Positions 1 to 11,335 of a stretch of 32,023 nucleotides of DNA are shown here, in pieces; positions within the stretch are counted from its first letter, which is position 1; every line of letters begins with the position of its first letter. Origin of the DNA: Echinococcus granulosus (lineage: Eukaryota; Platyhelminthes; Cestoda; Cyclophyllidea; Taeniidae); assembly GCF_000524195.1 (NCBI RefSeq), contig NW_020170508.1:64720-96742 (forward strand), given 5' to 3'. The notes below the pieces were generated by a model, which worked only from the letters and a program-made list of their open reading frames with translations, searched no databases and had not been told where the DNA came from. The position numbers were made by a program, and so were the translations under genes.

Positions 1-958
1 TGAGGAATGGATAGACAATGGGGAAATTCAAAAGAACAGATTTATTAACTTCTCTACAGCAACAACAACAACAACAAGGGGAAAACAAATGGTAATTAAT
101 CTCTATTTGTCTCATCATGTGAGATTTCTCGCGAGGATTTGCAACACGTCGGGTGGTATTATTCCCACCTTTTTCCCATTTGAAGAAAATCCGCCTCATA
201 CTGCCAGCTTTTTTCTTCTGTCTGTATAAATGAGCAGTAAAGGTGTTTATCCCACCTGGCGGTAAAATAAACCACTACTATTTTCCCAACTCTAAGTCCT
301 GACAAACAAGTCACAAACGTTTAAGTGTAATTAAAGCAGTTGTATGTGCCGGTTAGCAAAGCCATGTAGACACTGCTTTATAGCCAGCACTATGGCTCAC
401 GTCCAAAGTGACTACTGGAAGTCTACCGGTCCTAGTGGAAGAAAACTTAATGCACTCAGTCTTGTCAAATGCATTTGACACATTAAGTGTACTATTTGGT
501 TCGCTGTAGTGTCCACCACCGTGAGTTATCCAGAGTCCACCTTTACTGCAAGTAAACAGACCAAAATGATATTTGATTTAGTAGTCTGCTGCAATTTCGG
601 TACCCATCTTGGCGACATGGTGGACTGTTCGTGACGTCGGTCCATCTGTGCACGTTTTTTGAGGCCGTACCCGAGTATTTAATTTATCCAAGTGAGTTGA
701 CGTTTGGATTGGGGTTCAGCCAAAGTGGAATAGCAGTTGACATGGCACTTTCATGAGCGTATTTCACTTACCTCTATTATATTGTGGCAAATTCTGCTTG
801 GAGATGCCGGACTGCAACTTGGAAAGAATGCGCTCCACTTATATTGTGTTATTCGAAGTAGACCTCCACAATCGCATAGTTGGAACCACTCCGTTAAAAG
901 CATATTAAGCAGGTCTTATCGTAGAGAATTAATCAGTATGACAATGTTGTATTTCTGA
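1..958. other. Non-coding, nothing recognised
   Basis: Apart from the CAA run I see no gene, RNA or element. The 73-codon frame at 737-958 lacks coding character. Confidence 0.6.
59..77. repeat. (CAA)n microsatellite
   Basis: Uninterrupted run of about six CAA units, flanked by unique sequence. Confidence 0.8.
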
Positions 959-960
959 GG

Positions 961-1425
961 AGATGGTAGACGGAGAGATGGGTAAATGGATGAATGGATG
1001 CAGGATGTATACGAGATGGACGGAAAGATAAATGGACAGACAATAGATGGATGGCTGCAGGTTGGATAAATGGGTACAGGGGGGATGAATGCGGGATGGA
1101 TGGATAAATGTATAGGGGATGCATGGATATGGGATGGATTGATGGATGAATATGAAATGGACGAAAGGAGGGGTGGACGGGTAAATACAAGATAGATGGA
1201 TGGATGGATGGATACAGGATGGATACAGGATGGATTTAGGATGGATGGATGGATGGACGAGCGGGTCTTAGATGAATAAATGGTTAATAAATGGATTGGT
1301 CTTCGATAGAAAGGCAAACAAGTAGATAAAAGCCCTCCAATTAAATGAATCCTAGAAGGAATAATGGGGAATGATACGGTATGTAGGAATGAAAATCAAG
1401 TAGATGGACGGATGGATGGAGAAAC
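961..1425. repeat. Degenerate GATG/GGAT tetranucleotide array
   Basis: About 465 bases dominated by GGAT/GATG units, many diverged (GGATACAGGATGG, GGATAAATGG, GGACGGAAAG). The best-preserved block (around 1195-1260) has runs of four perfect units. The open frames across it (Ile-His-Pro-Ser repeats on the minus strand) are a by-product of the repeat, not genes. Confidence 0.85.
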
Positions 1426-1429
1426 GGGT

Positions 1430-3450
1430 GAAGACAAGTTCACTTAGAGCACAGAGTCGTCCAAAGCATTAATAAACTAAGCTATATTTGTTATCCCCCG
1501 TAAAGGTAATTTCTCAGCAGAATTTGGTACTTTGGCATCAAAAAAGTCCTCATGGTAGAATGCGTCAATGATTGTTGCATTTCAGTAGTATCTAACGGCC
1601 CCTTCTGCTGTTACGCGTTCTTTATAAATTTCTTACCTCCCAGGTCAACAAAGGAGTGAAAGTCTCTCAACATGCATTGAATGAGACTTCAACCCGCCCA
1701 TTCAGTGGCCACCAGGCTGTCCAAACGTAGAGGACGTAAAAAGAGTGTACATTAGGCGATGGTATTCACTTGTCCGGCGATTACTAGTCCATCTGTCAGC
1801 TTCTTTAAATATTTAGTCTACTTGCCCCACCCTATCCATCAAGATTCTGTCTATTGCACTTTCTCGACCACACCCATCCATCCATCCTGGCTATGCACAC
1901 CTTGAATTCATTATTTCACAGATGCTGTTCTGTGTCCATTTTCCGCCTCAGATTTATGTGCTGTCCACCCACTCTTCTGTCCTTCCTGGCCACTCCCTTG
2001 AATGCGGTGTAATTGTGCTTGGTCGAGGGTGCAAAACGTACCACCACCCTTCTTTGATGTAGCCCCTGAGATAGTCTTTTTCCTTTCTTCCCCTTCCTTT
2101 CTCCTAAAGACATTTCATTATTCTGTTTGGTATCATCTCCTCTCTACTCAATGTGGCCAGCTTTTTGAGACCTAGTTTTTCTTATCGAAAGAACAAAGGG
2201 CGGTGGAGAAAGTGTGCTGAGTACTAAGTACGCAGTACTAGGCAATCCACTTCACTTGTTGTTTGGAGATCGTAAAGGGTAAGATGAAGTGCCTACTACA
2301 TTCCATTCTACCCCTCTTCACTTGTCATCTTCAATGCTGCCATTCAGTGGAATGGAGCGGAAAGACAGTGAAGCTTAAAAGTCAAGAGGAGTTCTTAATG
2401 CCTTTTGAAAAGGAAAGTAATGGAGCTAAGTGGTTTTAGATTTAATCAAGTCTCTCTTGCATCGTTCGTCACTAGAATCATCATCTTATCATCAACAGCA
2501 CCTCATAAAGTGGAGAGAGAATGCTAGACTTGTTAGCTAGCCGTGAAATAAAAAATATTTGCAGTTTTTGGCGCGTCTTGTTGCAGTTTCTTGATGTGAG
2601 ATGTCGAGACTCAGAAAGTGGCGGTTGAAACCGATAGGCGCAACTTTGAAAACTGATCTGCCTTACAAACTGCAGAAGGGCAATCTCACGGTCTCAGCAT
2701 TTGGCGATGATGGAGCAGCGGAGCACATCACCCATCCCTCTTTGAGGGCTTCATCACGTCTCTGAGGCCTCTCCGCTCTTGACAATACGGAATGTTGCTA
2801 GTGGCATGAGTGATGGAACACTTCCACATCAACTGGAAAAGTCGAGGAAATTGCTAACAGGTGACAGGTACTAAAAGTTAAAGGCTACCAATTTAATGTC
2901 CTTCGCTTATTCCACTTTGGAATGTCTGTGAAGTAACTGACTTGTGGCAAGAAATGACGTTTTATTTCAGGATTTCCCCCTACAAATCACTTATTTCAAA
3001 TTCCACACTACCTCAAACCAGGGAGGCTGTCTGTGCTCCGCCTGTGTTCCACAACTGGAGGGGAAGCAGGAATGACGAATGAGATGGCTCTACTCGATAC
3101 ACCATCAAACACCTCGAAGGTGTCCAAGAAGAAGTTGTCCCCTGCTCAGAACCAGGCAGAAATATGAAGACAGTGAAAAGGAAGTCCTATTCTTACATGA
3201 CAACACAACACCAGATGTCTCATTTCATACAGCATTAAATTGTCCATAGGGGAAGGAGCAGAGGTACTACCCCATCCCCATCCTCCAATCCCTCTCAAAG
3301 ATATTTCCCCAAGTACTGATGATCACTTTCCCTAGACTGTGACAATCTTATGGGAAACGGTGGAAAAGAACGTTTTATAGAGGCGGGATTGGTAGCAACC
3401 TCGTGGCTCGATGGGAAGGGATGGTAAAGGTACGCCAAACAAATAGTTCA
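1430..3450. other. Non-coding tract, no convincing gene
   Basis: Contains a short CATCCATCCATC run near 1873-1886. Short minus-strand frames at 1916-2113 and 3008-3145 have protein-like composition but are too short to call. They may be remnants. Confidence 0.5.
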
Positions 3451-4741
3451 ACGCATGAAATTTGCCAAGTTGCAAATCTTCCCAACGGTCACTCCAAAAA
3501 GACCGCATAGATGTGTCTACTTATTTCATACTCCAATGAAAAGATTGGATCCAGCCTCATCAATCCCTGAGTACCCATTGAAGAATTATTTTAGGTGTTT
3601 AAATTTTTCATGTCCCGTGTATACTGTTGCCGCAAAAAGGTGCTTCAGATCTAAAAATGGGATTTCGGCATTGCTTCTTTTTCGTCCTTACAAATTCATG
3701 AAAGTAGAAAATGCTTCTTTCCATAGCCAGGTTAGCAGGTGACTCTGAAAAGTGCTTAAGGATTAAAGCAGGCACCCTTTCAAACTTTATTTCCACGCAT
3801 ACTGCAATGCAAGGGATCTGATTACATCCAGCCTCGTGGTTGGGCGGAAGTTGCTGAGGACCCAAGGTGAGGGCAAATGCTGATTTCTCCATAAAACTCG
3901 GATGATTTGTAACCTCCCCTGCCCCTCCGCCCCCCAACGCTACACAATATGGGATGCCTTCCTCTAGCCAATCTCCTCAATCCCAGGGCCTGAAGTGACG
4001 GGTCGAAGTGAGAGAGCAAGAGGCAGCGAGAATGTTCCAGTCAAAGTGTTCGATTTTAAATAACCAGTGGAATTCACACCAAGCATAGAGGGGGTACTCG
4101 CTGTGTGTACATCAGTCGGGAAAAATGATTAATTTCACCATAAAACTTCCGCCTTGGCAGTTTACGGTGCTACGAGGGGATGAAACAGTGGTGCGTAAAA
4201 TTCTAAGTAGAAAAATACTAACTTTTAAGAGGGGGGGAGGCAAGAAAAAACTTTCAATGCCTCACTGCCCTCCAAATGAAATTGTAACGAACGCCTTCCC
4301 CTTTGGCCTACATTTTGACACCACTCATTGCAAAAGGATACACATCGCTGCGATGAAGTCGAGGGAGAGGCAATTTACTGTCGAATCATTAAAAAGAAGC
4401 TCTTTCATTCACTGGAAGTAAAACATTATTTTACCTTTTTAATTTCGCTAATGAATCCGAAATCGTGTTTAGGTCATAGGAGGGTATATTCGGTTCCCCT
4501 TTTTGCTGTCGTGAGGCGCCAAAGCACCGCTGATAAGTTTTCCCCTTCCCGATGGGACCCAATTCAAACCCTTAGAAAGCAAAAAAAAAACACTCCTCAT
4601 GCATTAACGCCTAACTTTTGGGGAGCAAGGGGAACAAAGTGTACCCCTGGTAAGCATTTTAGTAGTCGATTGGCAAATACACCAGGTTTTTTGCCACCCT
4701 GTCAGTTGTGAATGCGAATCCTCTTCGAAGAAAAGGAACAT

Positions 4742-4799
4742 AATTGTTTAAAAGTGACTTCCTCCCAGTCAAACGGCTGTTTGTTTTGCTTAAACAATT
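4742..4799. repeat. 10-bp perfect inverted repeat, 38-bp spacer
   Basis: AATTGTTTAA (4742-4751) and TTAAACAATT (4790-4799). It lies about 85 bases left of the larger palindrome. Confidence 0.65.
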
Positions 4800-4882
4800 G
4801 TGATTGCTGCATGAACAAAAGGGAGCCTACACTAATTCGCCGGTCATAGCCACTCGGTGCAAGCATTTCCAGGTCACCGCAC

Positions 4883-4927
4883 AACTTTCTAAAGTGCGAA
4901 AAGCAATTGCTTTTTCGCATGAAAGTT
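4883..4927. repeat. Near-perfect palindrome with outer inverted-repeat arms
   Basis: Core TGCGAAAAGC (4895-4904), AATT, GCTTTTTCGCA (4909-4919): self-complementary except for one extra T. Outside it AACTTTC (4883-4889) pairs with GAAAGTT (4921-4927). A 45-nt cruciform or hairpin could form. Arms are too short for a microRNA precursor. Confidence 0.7.
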
Positions 4928-7015
4928 CTAACACCGGGAACTGGACTATGACAGCCTGTTTTGCCCCGGGAGGTAGGACAGGAAGAAGGCGGGAGGATGG
5001 ATTCTCAAACCTGTTTATGCCTCTGGCTAGCTACGAGACAGCCAAAAAAAAACAGCAATCAAGTCTCCCACCAGTTGGAGCAAGGAAAAGGCTTATTCAT
5101 CATAGCCGCATAAATTTATGTGGGAAGCTTTTAGCTCTACCAAGGTCTGTTGTCCCTTTTCTCGCCCCTATTTGTTTACATACTCACTCTAATGTGGTCC
5201 AGTGCGGCGATAGAATCTGCTATTCTCGCTCTTTTTATGGCCAAATTATGTTTTGAACGCTGAGAAAAAAGACTAAGGAAAGATTAATTTCGTTGATCAG
5301 CCTCATTTTTTCTCCTCTTTATGTCAACTCTCTCTCCCAATGGATGCTTTAATTACGAAAGCAGCCTTCATTTGTCCTCCATTAACAGCGATACCCGCTA
5401 TTAATTCAAGTTAAACCGTTTTGAAAAGAACGAGAAAACAAATTTGGAAGACAAGAAAGACATTTGTCTTTTTGCATGTCGTAATCCCCCTCTCCATGTA
5501 TCTACCTGAAAGTTTAGACGCGGTGCGATCTGTCTGTGGAACCAGTCTCTTCCCCCTCTCCCCTCCTCCGGCTACGCCCTCCGACGTTTTCCAATGCTCT
5601 ACACCGGTGGAGGTGTCATTGAATATGTCCTCTAAATTCTACTTCTCTCTGAAAAAGGTTATTCTTTTAGCTAGTGACTTGGTGGATTGGATTGGTGCTG
5701 CTCAAAAAGTGCCGTGGAAAAAGACAGGAGTTTGCTATGCATGGCTGAACCTACAAAAGTACAGCTGAAGAACGCAAAAAGTTGCTACATAATCCGGAAC
5801 TAAGAGGCGGAAAGCTGAAGACGAACCAAGTGGCCACCTGGTCAGCAACAGATTTTAGCGAAATGGGAGAAATGGACCCGCCAGATGAAGTTTTTCACCA
5901 GTAAGACCTTTCATGGAAGAGTGATTAGCTCACAAAACGCTATCGTTCCAGATTGACGGTGAAGGACGACACCAACGATCCCCCGCCCATTGCCTGATTT
6001 TTGAAGTAATTACTCCATAGAAGAGGCACCAAAATAAGCATGCGCGGGGGCGATAACGCACTATGACACGTTTTTTAACCTCCCATCAATCTGATTGGTG
6101 ATTCACCTCCCCTCGCCCTGACATTTGCTGGCCTCTCGACCAATAAGATGACCCAGGAAATAAGTAAATTAATAAGGCTATACTTCCTGAAATTCCTGCA
6201 GCACTGAAAGAATACCTCCTTGCGTGCCCGTCTCAAGGAAAGCGCCCCAATCGAGCTTTTTCCCCAGAATCAGAGATTTCAACGAAACTTCATGTCTTCA
6301 TTTTTTTAAAAAGAGGGAAAGACTTATCGACAAGGCTCGCGGGGTTCGGGTTTACCACAAGAGGGGAAAAAAACTCAAAGTAAAGTATTTACCATGACTA
6401 ATTTTCCTTTATTTGTTAATAGAGCTAAAGGAATATGCTCCTACCTGTTTCTCAATTTTGCCCTATTTTTAAATTAAAACTTTAAATTAAACGACTTACC
6501 AGCCACTTTTTTTTAAAATCAGATACAACAAGACCCGCAACTATTCATCACAAGTACAAAATGGTTGCTTTCTGAATCTGATTAGGGTGCCGGCGCCGAA
6601 CGCATGAATCGCCAAGATGTGATTGGTTGGTCACTCCCGGATGTCGTTACAGTGCTGTACCCTGTCTCGTGAATAATCAGGAAAATCTTTTATCCCCTCA
6701 CTATCCCCAAAAAATAGACCTCAAAAAGCGACGTCCCTTTACATTTGTGTCGAAATCAAAGGCCTGAAAGCTGATTCATTAAAGCAATGATCCTGCCCTA
6801 TCTAACTTTTCCGGATGGACATGCTGTTACCTTCAAAAGTATTTTGCAATGTTAGATCTCAAATCCTTTGTTGTCAAGACTGCAAAGTCTTTATAAAGTA
6901 CAGAATTTAAAAGCAAAGCAGCCAAGGAAAGCCCCTTTAATTAACCTTTCAACAGATGCCCAAACGCAAATAACTACAGGCTAAAGTCCCCTAGCAGAAT
7001 GGGTTAGAACCGGTT

Positions 7016-7150
7016 GTTGTTTATTTAATGTCAAACTACATCTTACCAGTGAGGGGGCGGAGTAATCAAATAACTTCAATTTATGAACGGGTGAGACAAT
7101 TGTAAGTGCAGTGGGTGTATTTTATTTACGAGTAAATACAAATTGTTTAC
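7016..7150. promoter_or_regulatory. Cluster of forkhead-like motifs
   Basis: TGTTTAT near 7017-7024, TATTTAC (7123-7129), GTAAATA (7132-7138) and TGTTTAC (7144-7150) match the forkhead core (GTAAAYA) on one strand or the other. TATTTAC and GTAAATA form a near-continuous inverted repeat. A candidate enhancer only. Confidence 0.25.
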
Positions 7151-7236
7151 TTATTAGCTCCATCGGGGAACCGCCTTAAAGTAAATTCCACGTGTCAGAG
7201 ATTGCGAGAAAATGCGCAGAATTGCAATTGTTTCGG

Positions 7237-7248
7237 TGATGCGCATCA
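7237..7248. repeat. 12-bp perfect palindrome TGATGCGCATCA
   Basis: Exact self-complementary 12-mer just upstream of another inverted repeat (7277-7336). Could be a dimeric factor site; function unknown. Confidence 0.6.
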
Positions 7249-7276
7249 ATGTCAGAGATCCGTGCAGATCCCTGCA

Positions 7277-7336
7277 ATCTCATTGGTGCATAGACCCCAA
7301 TCGATTTTACGCTGGTTATCCATCAACCAATGAGAT
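7277..7336. repeat. 11-bp perfect inverted repeat with CCAAT cores
   Basis: ATCTCATTGGT (7277-7287) and ACCAATGAGAT (7326-7336), spacer 38 bp. Each arm carries a CCAAT/ATTGG core, and a third CCAAT lies between them (7297-7301). Confidence 0.65.
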
Positions 7337-7807
7337 CGACCCTACCACTAATTGACAAATTATTTGCACTAATTTCCTAGAATTTTTGAAACCGTCGAGA
7401 ATGCAGTAGGGTTAACTTTCTCAAAATTTATGTAGGAAGGTCATCTCGTACACTGAAAGCCGAAAAAAGCACTTGTACAACCAATCTTGAGATTCAGTTA
7501 AAAAGACCCAAAAAATAACTGTAAAAACATTGAGCTTTTACTATACACAGTTCCATGGGAAGCGAAATTTTCATTTACGGAGAAATTTTTCTACCACATT
7601 TCGTCCAAATTTAGGATAAAAAAATCCAACCCGATTTCGGTTTCTTTTAGAAGTTCACTCAGAGGAGTGAATCTCTTCAGATGGCACACAAATGTGACAC
7701 CTCTTCCTAGCAGTAAAAGATTACATTTTTGTACCTCCATTAGTCGTGCACCTCGTTTTGGCGTTACGGCGTCCCTCGACGTGGCATTTCACTGGTTAAT
7801 TTGCTTA

Positions 7808-7825
7808 CCCCCTCCCCCCCCCCCC
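7808..7825. repeat. Poly-C run (C5 T C12)
   Basis: The minus strand carries G12-A-G5, able to form a G-quadruplex, with an i-motif on the C strand. Also a likely place for assembly length errors. Confidence 0.75.
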
Positions 7826-8721
7826 ATCTACGAATGACGAAGAGGCCTCGAAGTCGCACGACTCCATGACAGTAGACTAGGCGTGTTTTCCTCTACAAAC
7901 TTCTTCATGTCTCAATTTTAATTATGGAGGTTAGAGACTTATCATGTGGGGAAAAAAAAGCACGCCTCTCCTATTTCATTCCTTCTCACGGTGTAGAGTT
8001 TCGTTTCAAACAGATTAATTTGGACGCAAGTGCACCAAATACTTCACTTGTCAAATGGAAGCATACGAATTCCTCCCTTGGTAAAAAACTTCTGGATAAT
8101 TTACCGAAAATTAAAATAATTTTTCGGTCAAATAATTTTAAAACAGGTAACTCTCCACCGCCTCCTTTCTGATCGGTGATTGGTTAATTAATAGCATGAA
8201 AACAAACTAAAAAAAAAAACAGCTAAATCGACTTTAGGCCGAAAGTAATATTTTAATTCGGTAATTGGTGGAACATAAGGTAAAAATTTGCCACCTTGCA
8301 GTATAACCCTCCCCAAACGCAATTTAAAAAGGCACTGCCCACACTAAATGGGCGGCCGTACGGTTTTTTTCGCCTCGTTTACGGCTCTCCCAGGAATGAT
8401 GATAATGTGGTGGAGGTAGTAAGTAACCGGGCTTGGAGACTCCCGTTTTACACTCCTACGTCCGTTGTTGAGCGAATCGGAGTTGAGGAAAGTGGGACTG
8501 GAGTCCATCTTTTGGACAAGATTCTATCGTGGATATATATTCACACAGGAAGTGCTGGATTATTTTATTTACTGAGTAAGGGATTGTAGTTTCATTTGAG
8601 AAGTTAATTAAAATAAAATGGAACTACATCTGACAGCGCTTTTCAATCATGCAGGGAGCAGGACAGGTGGGGGGAAGGCATGAGGCAAGGCATTCGGTCA
8701 TGGCGGTCAGGCCCGGATACC

Positions 8722-8741
8722 ACCTCGTGGGGTGACGAGGT
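8722..8741. repeat. Short hairpin, 7-bp perfect stem
   Basis: ACCTCGT and ACGAGGT separated by GGGGTG. No T-run follows, so it is not a Pol III terminator. Significance unknown. Confidence 0.45.
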
Positions 8742-11224
8742 CTCTTTTATGGCCAACATTTTTTCTTTCTCCTCTTTCTGGCATTATGCTGGGACGGCAG
8801 GGGGCATAAAACAATGGTGACTTCATAAGTTAGTTTATAAAGACTAAAAAAAATCTCTCGGCTCACGTCTCCCTCGTCAGGAGATTCATTCAAGGTCAAA
8901 GGCAAAAAGCACATTTTTTGTCCAGAAATCCAATCCTTTTTTGCAAGAAGGGGTGAGGCTACCCCTTCCAATTGACATTTTAAGTGATTTTAAAGGCAAC
9001 TCCTACATTTCTGTCTTGTGAAAGAATCTGAGCATTGACATGCTCCGTGTGCTCAATTGTCACCCAAAGAAATGTCTGCATGTCAAATCCAAAAAAGCTT
9101 TTTTGTTTAGGAAAAGTGTTTTTTTCGCTTTGAAGAAAGAAAGGGTGTAAATCTTCGACCTCGTAGGGAAAAACAGAGGATGGGGGATTGAGAACACCCC
9201 GATTATTTAGGCACCCAACGGTGGGAGTTACATTTAATCATGCCAACCGAATGACGCCTCCCGCATTTTATTTTCTGAAAGAAGGAATCAGTAAAATCAA
9301 GTAGACGCAGCTTTTTTGAAAATGGAAGGAAAAATTAAAGCTATAATTCTAGAAGGAGGGGCGGATTTTGATCCAAGTGGATGATCCGAAGGAAACGGCG
9401 AAATCAGCACTGCCCTATTGACAGTGACAAGTGGTGTTACCTTTTTGCAATAACATCAAGAGAATTTCACGGTAGGTGGAAACAAAATAATTATCCCCAC
9501 GTCAACAAATTGTGCCTTTCTAACTCATTTTATGAGCACATTCAATGTGGTTACCACTGCTTCGACATCTCGGAGTCTGTAACCAATGAGACTCCCACTA
9601 CCAACTTATCGCATAAAGGGTGGGGGAAAGGTTCAACCACCAAGGAGATTTGCTAAACCACATCCTTTTGGCGTTTTAAAAAGCATGTTTCCAAGTCCTA
9701 GTCTAGTTTATGAGAGCTTTTGTAACACCCGGTAGTTTGACTGTACTATTTAGGCGAGAGCCGGTGAGTAAATGCAAACCTCATGGCGAATCGGACGCCA
9801 TCGGTCCCCGCCCACGAGGAGAAAACGTACTCCGGACACGCATAAGCGTGATACCTCTGACCCTTTTATTATCACCACTCAATTAAACATATCCTTGACT
9901 AACCGGTCTGCTCGTTCCACGGGTATGAAGACTGAGGAGTGGGGGAGAACCACGGAATGGACGAAAAGGTTGCTCGTCTTCTAATAAGTTATTCGGGATA
10001 ACAAGCAACTCCAATGCATTTCTTACGATTTGAAAATCTTTAAACTGCCTAATTAATCACTTTTGGGAACCGGTTTGTCTAAGGAAGGGGGAGAACACCA
10101 GTCCTTCCTCTCCAAACAAAAAAAAAACGAAAATAAACTTTCCTAGGAAGTAACTTAATTACCGGTTTACAGGTTAAATTAGCGCAGGTCACACGTTTGT
10201 CTTAGCATCGGGGGAAAAATGTGGGTTGGGATGAAAGTCTCCTGTTCCATGAGGCCGAAATCTCTCACTGCTAATAATGTCAGGGCATTTAAAACTTGAC
10301 CACCACATCTGAAGGCGAGCACAAGGTCAAGGTCACACTCGAGGACCAACAAATTAGCCAACAAATACGGGATTTCAAGTGGGAAAACAGAAAATTACTG
10401 TTCTATGCGAAAAATATACGAGAGAGGTATTTCAGAGTTTCTTATTCCCTAATTCTTCCCTCAAACTCTCCTACTTTGATAGGGGGGGGAAAAAGAACAC
10501 AAGAGTAGTGAAGTCCCCGCACCAATGATTTGGTACAAAGATACCTACATGAGTACATCGTATTTCTTTTTTATAACAAAATAAGGACAAATTGGAGTAT
10601 GACTAGGTACGTATGCTTTTGCAGTAAAAGGTTCTCTTAGAAGAGACGGCAAACTCGTGGTGGACACGCAATTCGGACGTTAAGTCGCCTCGATTTTGGG
10701 TCGGTGTAAACAAACGCAATTACAATTTATGGGATGGGTCTAAAAATGTCCTCATTTAAGGTGGTCTTGAGTGGTGGATAGGCAGACTGGACGGACCTTG
10801 TAATTAAGAGGGCGAGGAAGGGGAAAAATCCCCGATTCAGCCATCGTTTGTAAAGCCCTACACTCGCCCAGCACCGGGTGTCCTAGTTTATGAAGCCGGA
10901 GACAAAAGGGCAAGACAGTGAAAATATTGCGCTTAGTGCACAAGACCTCATGGTGGTAAAAGATTTACAAGCCACCAAATAAACTTACAACTTTGAAAAG
11001 CCAAGATACCACTTGGATCTCCCGAGCCTGCGATCTGATTGGCCACTTTTTAATACAAAAATCCAGTGGTATGAAAGTGTTTTTCCCCTTTTTTTCCTTA
11101 TTTTATCTTTTAAAAAGAAAGGTCTAAAATATACCACAAAGTTTTTAGATTTAAATTTCTTAGAGAAAAGAAAATGACCAATGAAATGAGCAGTGATAAT
11201 TAAGTGGTGAATCGCTGCTTCGAT

Positions 11225-11335
11225 GCACTGCGCCGAGCGCCTTGGTCTCGACAGGCTGTATCTTTGTTCTGCGGTACGGTCCTTGGACTAGGCGAGTAGT
11301 CTCTCAGCCCTTCTGCATGGTATTACTACGTCTGC
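11225..11335 (+). repeat. Possible diverged dispersed repeat, copy 1
   Basis: CTGCGGTACGGTCCTTGG and GAGTAGTCTCTCAGCCC line up with CTGCGGTGCGGTCTTCGG and CCAGTAGTCCCGCAGCCC in the same order near 26597-26642. Both copies sit in locally GC-richer patches. Weak; needs a proper alignment. Confidence 0.3.

Noticed and set aside
916..1317. 133-codon minus-strand frame rich in Ile, His, Pro and Ser
   Set aside because: Direct translation of the degenerate GATG repeat.
3008..3145. Minus-strand 45-codon protein-like frame (NFFLDTFEVFDGV...)
   Set aside because: Too short and isolated; no start codon or splice partners.
4804..5256. 150-codon plus-strand open frame
   Set aside because: Starts at TTG, has no domain or family resemblance, overlaps a large palindrome, and about one frame of this length is expected by chance in 32 kb.
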